Below are positions 6,217-9,220 of a DNA stretch of 9,220 nucleotides, in pieces. Each line of letters begins with the position of its first letter. Position 1 is the first letter of the stretch. The notes beneath the pieces are model-generated. The model made no database searches, was not told where the DNA came from, and saw only the letters and a program-made list of their open reading frames with translations. The position numbers were made by a program, and so were the translations under genes. The stretch covers positions 1-9,220 of the forward strand of contig PKRC01000028.1 of assembly GCA_017577715.1 (NCBI GenBank), given 5' to 3'. Source of the stretch: Clostridia bacterium. Lineage in GTDB: Bacteria; Bacillota; Clostridia; Caldicoprobacterales; Caldicoprobacteraceae.

Positions 6217-6230
6217 ACAAATGCATTTGT
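6217..6230. promoter_or_regulatory. Perfect 14-bp palindrome before the lacI-type gene
   Basis: ACAAATGCATTTGT is fully self-complementary. It lies 5 bases before GGAGGAT, the ribosome site of the regulator, and overlaps a consensus-like TTGACA (6214-6219). Length and symmetry suit an autoregulatory operator. However, its centre is TGCA rather than the CG usual for LacI-family sites, so the binding protein is uncertain. Confidence 0.5.
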
Positions 6231-6254
6231 ATATCGGAGGATAGGGTGTAGGCT

Positions 6255-7241
6255 ATGAATATTTACGAAATTGCCAAAAAAGCTGGAGTATCCATTGCAA
6301 CAGTATCCAGAGTAATAAATAACAGCCCGAAAGTTAAGGAGGAGACCAGGGCCAAGGTAGAAGCCGTGCTGCGACAGTACCGGTATACCCCCAATGCCAT
6401 AGCGCGAAGCCTGGTGACTAAAGCCACCCACACCGTTGGCGTTTTGACCAGCGATGTAAGGGATTCGTATTATGCTAGCGCTATTTATACCATAGAACAG
6501 AGCTTTAGGGAGTTGGGGTATAACGTCATTCTGTGCAATACCGGGCTGGAGCTTAAGGAGAAAAAGGAATACCTTCGTTTAATGCTGCAAAAAAAGGTGG
6601 ACGGTATCATACTGGTGGGCTCGGTCTTCAAGGAAAAAGACGATAATAGCCATATATATGAGGTGGCCACACATGTGCCCGTGGTGATGCTCAACGGCGA
6701 CCTACAGGGGAATAACATCTATTCCATCGTCTGCGATGATGGAGCAGCTGTTTTTAACATCGTTGAGATGCTTTATTCGAAGGGGCACAGGGATATAGTA
6801 TACATGTACGATGTGGAAAGCTTCAGCGGCATGGCCAAGATGGAGGGCTTTAAAAGGTGCATGAAGGAGCATAAACTTGAGGTTAATGGTAGAATCATCA
6901 AGGTGCCCCAGGGCATCCAGGGCGGTTATGAAGGTGTAGAGAGGCTGGAAAGGGAAGGCGTGCCATACACAGCCATACTGGCCAGCGAGGACATCATCGC
7001 GGTGGGGGTACTCAAAAAGCTCAGGGAGATAGGGAGACGGGTGCCGGAGGAGGTAGCGGTGTTCGGATATAACAACTCCCAGTATTCTCTGTGTACCACC
7101 CCAGAGCTGTCCACGGTGGACAACAAGGTGACCGATATGGCCTTGGGCGCCGTACAGATGCTGTATGACGTGTTGCAGGGAAAAGAGGTCATCCACAGGG
7201 TGGTAGTTACTCCCCAAGTGATAATAAGGGAAAGCGGATGA
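6255..7241 (+). CDS. LacI-family transcriptional regulator
   Basis: This is a sugar-responsive DNA-binding repressor of 328 residues, typical of the family. The N-terminal helix-turn-helix is at about 3-22 (IYEIAKKAGVSIATVSRVIN) and the hinge helix at 46-56 (PNAIARSLVTK). The rest, from about 60, is a periplasmic-binding-protein-like effector domain that begins VGVLTSDVRDSYY and ends VVVTPQVIIRESG. The start fits the family pattern exactly; GGAGGAT lies 12 bases upstream, somewhat far. Recognition-helix residues ATVSRV match what I recall of CcpA, so a TGTAAnCGnTTACA-like target such as the site at 401 is plausible. It stands between the aldose epimerase and uronate isomerase genes and is probably the local regulator. 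The effector is unknown; a hexuronate or aldonate is the natural guess. It lacks evidence of being CcpA itself. Confidence 0.95.
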   Translation: MNIYEIAKKAGVSIATVSRVINNSPKVKEETRAKVEAVLRQYRYTPNAIARSLVTKATHTVGVLTSDVRDSYYASAIYTIEQSFRELGYNVILCNTGLELKEKKEYLRLMLQKKVDGIILVGSVFKEKDDNSHIYEVATHVPVVMLNGDLQGNNIYSIVCDDGAAVFNIVEMLYSKGHRDIVYMYDVESFSGMAKMEGFKRCMKEHKLEVNGRIIKVPQGIQGGYEGVERLEREGVPYTAILASEDIIAVGVLKKLREIGRRVPEEVAVFGYNNSQYSLCTTPELSTVDNKVTDMALGAVQMLYDVLQGKEVIHRVVVTPQVIIRESG

Positions 7242-7242
7242 A

Positions 7243-7274
7243 TTGCCGGAACCACCGTTAAAAGACGGAGGCAA
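7243..7274 (+). other. Imperfect hairpin after the lacI-type gene
   Basis: TTGCC (7243-7247) pairs with GGCAA (7270-7274), and inside it CCGT (7255-7258) with ACGG (7265-7268), leaving an asymmetric bulge. No T run follows, so termination here is doubtful. A further inverted repeat TCTACA/TGTAGA (7294-7299, 7309-7314) lies in the same 165-bp gap. The rest of the gap is AT-rich, and I found no convincing promoter for the next gene. Confidence 0.3.
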
Positions 7275-7406
7275 GAGGGCCTTAATCTAATGCTCTACAC
7301 GCGGTCAATGTAGATGTACAAAAGATGGCTTGGATATAAAGAAATTTTTCAAATAAATGCAACTAATGATTACAAATAATTACATACCAAAAGGAGTGGT
7401 GAAATC

Positions 7407-8657
7407 ATGCCAATTACTGATGTCAAAGAGTTAAGAGCTGCAGTGGATGCAGCGGTGGAGCAGGTTGAAATAACCGACGTGCACACCCATCTGTATACGC
7501 CCTGTTTTGGCGATATGTTGCTGTGGGGTGTGGATGAGCTGCTCACCTATCATTACCTTGTGGCGGAATTTTTCCGATGGACCGACATGCCCTATGATGA
7601 ATTCTGGAGCATGTCCAAGAGGCAGCAGGCCGACCTTATATGGAAGACGCTGTTCATTGAAAACAGCCCATACAGCGAGGCTTGCCGCGGCGTACTGACG
7701 GTGCTCAACAAGCTGGGCCTTGACGTTGCCGCACGTGACCTGGAGGCATACCGCAGCTATTTTGCAGCGAAGACCATAGAAGAGTACGTTGATCAGGTGT
7801 TTGAGCTGTCCAGGGTTAAAGAAGTGGTAATGACCAACGATCCCTTTGATGACAGCGAGCGGAAGGTGTGGCTTGAATCCTATAAGGCCGATCCGCGGTT
7901 TAAGGCGGCTTTGAGAATGGATCCCCTGCTCAACACCTGGGATCAGACCTGGGTCAAGCTTAAGGAATGGGGCTATGATGTACAAAAAGAGTTGAACCAG
8001 ACCACCCTCAGAGAGGTAAGGCGTTTCTTAAACGACTGGGTTGAGCGCATGGAGCCCTTATACATGGCCGTATCGCTGCCGCCTACCTTTGCTTTCCCGG
8101 AAAATTCCACAAGGGCAACCCTCATTGAAGAGTGCGTGCTGCCGGTATGCAGGGAGCACAACATACCCTTTGCCATGATGATAGGCGTGAAGAAGCTGGT
8201 CAATCCGGGCTTGAGGCTGGCGGGCGATTCAGTGGGCAAAAGCAGCATTGAAGCGGTGGAATACCTGTGTGCCAACTATCCGTACAACAAGTTTATGGTC
8301 ACCATGCTGTCCAGGGAAAACCAGCATGAATTGAGCGTGGCGGCGCGCAAGTTCAGGAACCTCATGATATTCGGGTGCTGGTGGTTCCTCAACAACCCCA
8401 GCCTGGTGGAAGAGATGACCCGCATGCGGTTTGAGCTGTTGGGCGTCAGCGTCATACCGCAGCACTCCGATGCCCGCGTGCTGGATCAGCTCATCTATAA
8501 ATGGGCTCATTCTAGAAAGGTTATAGCCGATGTGCTGTTCGACAAGTATAAGGACCTGATGGATACCGGCTGGCGGCTTGAAGAGAGCGAGATACGCAGG
8601 GATGTGCATAAGCTGTTCAGCCAGAACTTCTGGGATTTCATAAACAAGAAGGTGTAA
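7407..8657 (+). CDS. uxaC: Uronate isomerase, BH0493-type
   Basis: This cytosolic amidohydrolase-superfamily enzyme interconverts D-glucuronate and D-fructuronate, and D-galacturonate and D-tagaturonate, the first step of hexuronate breakdown. The 416 residues run closely parallel to the characterised Bacillus halodurans uronate isomerase BH0493, as I recall that sequence, including the stretches LLTYHYLVAE, VVMTNDPFDD, ENQHELSV and PQHSDARVL. The zinc-site HxH is His26-His28 in TDVHTHL. Tyr50, Asp355 and Arg357, reported as important in BH0493, sit at the same numbers. This is a divergent branch from Escherichia coli UxaC. AAAAGGAG (7389-7396) lies 10 bases before the ATG, in an AT-rich leader. 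It follows the LacI-family gene by 165 bp and is closed by a strong terminator. The downstream reductase and dehydratase genes of the usual pathway are absent here. Confidence 0.93.
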   Translation: MPITDVKELRAAVDAAVEQVEITDVHTHLYTPCFGDMLLWGVDELLTYHYLVAEFFRWTDMPYDEFWSMSKRQQADLIWKTLFIENSPYSEACRGVLTVLNKLGLDVAARDLEAYRSYFAAKTIEEYVDQVFELSRVKEVVMTNDPFDDSERKVWLESYKADPRFKAALRMDPLLNTWDQTWVKLKEWGYDVQKELNQTTLREVRRFLNDWVERMEPLYMAVSLPPTFAFPENSTRATLIEECVLPVCREHNIPFAMMIGVKKLVNPGLRLAGDSVGKSSIEAVEYLCANYPYNKFMVTMLSRENQHELSVAARKFRNLMIFGCWWFLNNPSLVEEMTRMRFELLGVSVIPQHSDARVLDQLIYKWAHSRKVIADVLFDKYKDLMDTGWRLEESEIRRDVHKLFSQNFWDFINKKV

Positions 8658-8667
8658 GGGAGGAAGA

Positions 8668-8711
8668 AGCCAGCCTGGAAACTTACAGGCTGGCTGTTTC
8701 TTTTGTTGTTT
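8668..8711 (+). terminator. Strong intrinsic terminator after the uronate isomerase gene
   Basis: AGCCAGCCTG (8668-8677) and CAGGCTGGCT (8686-8695) form a perfect 10-bp GC-rich stem with an 8-base loop, followed by GTTTCTTTTGTTGTTTT. It lies 11 bases after the stop codon. It is the only convincing terminator between 304 and here, so it marks the right end of the catabolic block. Confidence 0.93.
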
Positions 8712-8736
8712 TGAAGCCAACACTCCTTTTTTTGCT

Positions 8737-8774
8737 CAAGTTGAAATATTAACCCAAGCTGAAATATGGTAACC
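8737..8774. repeat. Tandem pair of 18/20-bp repeats upstream of the iclR-type promoter
   Basis: CAAGTTGAAATATTAACC (8737-8754) is followed directly by CAAGCTGAAATATGGTAACC (8755-8774), identical apart from one substitution and a 2-base insertion. The second unit vaguely resembles the 19-bp minisatellite unit at 4851-5030 (CA-GCTTCA-TATGAGGAACC), but the match needs several gaps. Its role is unknown. Confidence 0.7.
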
Positions 8775-8781
8775 AGGGATA

Positions 8782-8810
8782 TTGAATGGAGCAAAAAGTT
8801 ATAGTATAAT
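8782..8810 (+). promoter_or_regulatory. Promoter of the iclR-type gene
   Basis: The -35 element is TTGAAT (8782-8787) and the -10 element is a perfect TATAAT (8805-8810), with a 17-base spacer. The start would be near 8817, giving a leader of about 40 bases. The spacer contains AATGGAGCAAA, an 11-mer also found at 6137-6147. Confidence 0.8.
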
Positions 8811-8818
8811 ATCATTTA

Positions 8819-8843
8819 GAAACGCAGTTTCACTATACGAAAC
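8819..8843. promoter_or_regulatory. KdgR-like operator overlapping the iclR transcription start
   Basis: GAAACGCAGTTTC (8819-8831) has the form GAAAC-N3-GTTTC, the core of KdgR boxes known from enterobacterial IclR-family hexuronate/KDG regulators. A third arm, GAAAC at 8839-8843, makes a second inverted repeat with the middle GTTTC (7-base spacing). It lies right at the predicted transcription start, so autorepression by the gene product is likely. Confidence 0.6.
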
Positions 8844-8855
8844 AAGGGAGGCAGC

Positions 8856-9220
8856 ATGAGGGATACTGTACAATCCATCGACAGGGCTTTTGATATACTG
8901 GAGGTTCTGGCTACCGAAAAGGAAGGCCTGGGTGTCACCGAGATTGCCCGCCGTATTGGGCTTCACAAGAGCACCGTGTATCGATTGTTGACATCCATGG
9001 CCTCAAGAGGATATATCGAAAAAAATGAGGTAACCGGCCTTTATCGCCTGGGCTTGAAGCTGGTTGAGCTTAGCAGCCTTTATTTAAACAGCCTTGAGCT
9101 TAAGACGGAAGCCCAGCCTTATTTGAGGAAGCTGGTGGCTTTGACTGCCCAGCCAGCTCATTTGGCCATACTGGACAACCATGAGGCGGTGTATATAGAC
9201 AAGATCGAGAGCTTTAACTC
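8856..9220 (+). CDS. IclR-family transcriptional regulator, N-terminal part only
   Basis: The frame from the ATG at 8856 stays open for 121 codons to the window edge, so the C-terminus is missing. GGGAGG (8846-8851) is the ribosome site. The N-terminal winged helix-turn-helix is clear: VQSIDRAFDILEVL (5-18), then VTEIARRIGLHKSTVYRLL (27-45) and a wing around GLYRLG. The beginning of the effector-binding domain follows (AHLAILDNHEAVYIDKIES). IclR-family members include KdgR, which controls hexuronate and 2-keto-3-deoxygluconate genes. The KdgR-like box at its own promoter and the adjacent uronate isomerase gene support a similar role, though the effector is not readable. It has its own promoter and lies beyond a terminator, so it begins a new transcription unit whose later genes are unseen. 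Confidence 0.93.
   Translation, partial: MRDTVQSIDRAFDILEVLATEKEGLGVTEIARRIGLHKSTVYRLLTSMASRGYIEKNEVTGLYRLGLKLVELSSLYLNSLELKTEAQPYLRKLVALTAQPAHLAILDNHEAVYIDKIESFN

Noticed and set aside
7336..7390. Promoter for the uronate isomerase gene in the AT-rich leader
   Set aside because: Several TATAAA- and TACAAA-like words exist, but none has a credible -35 box at 16-18 bases.

Overview
The window looks like a chromosomal carbohydrate-catabolism locus from a Gram-positive, low-to-mid GC Firmicute, most likely a member of the Clostridia. The grounds are strong AGGAGG-type ribosome binding sites, GTG/TTG starts, frequent ATA and AGG codons, a CcpA-type cre box, and proteins that resemble Firmicutes homologues as I remember them. 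I cannot name the species.

Layout. The left edge holds the 3' end of a 5S rRNA and an intact tRNA-Asn(GTT), closed by an intrinsic terminator near 276-303. A good sigma-A promoter (367-395) with a perfect cre/LacI-type operator at the expected transcription start then drives a tight three-gene operon: decarboxylating 6-phosphogluconate dehydrogenase (552-1973), an FGGY-family sugar or aldonate kinase, probably gluconokinase (about 1993-3435), and a LarA-family nickel-pincer racemase/epimerase (3439-4725). A 327-bp gap follows. It contains a hierarchical 16/19-bp minisatellite with a 54-bp (18-codon) superperiod, ending just before a galactose-mutarotase-type aldose 1-epimerase (5053-6003). 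Next come a gap with tandem extended -10 elements and a possible 26-codon ORF, a LacI-family regulator (6255-7241), and a uronate isomerase closely resembling Bacillus halodurans BH0493 (7407-8657). A strong terminator (8668-8711) closes the block. The right edge holds the start of an IclR-family regulator (8856 to beyond the end) with its own promoter and a KdgR-like box.

How the genes may work together. Uronate isomerase converts D-glucuronate to D-fructuronate, and a reductase not in this window would give D-mannonate. D-mannonate and D-gluconate are C2 epimers, and some LarA homologues are reported to be D-gluconate 2-epimerases. A LarA homologue with every cofactor and catalytic residue intact, sitting between a gluconokinase-like gene and 6-phosphogluconate dehydrogenase, therefore suggests this route: hexuronate to mannonate to gluconate to 6-phosphogluconate to ribulose 5-phosphate. 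It would bypass mannonate dehydratase and KDG. This route is an inference. The enzyme families are well supported; the exact substrates are not.

The intergenic gaps are unusually rich in short tandem repeats, and several of these overlap or adjoin promoter and operator-like sequences.
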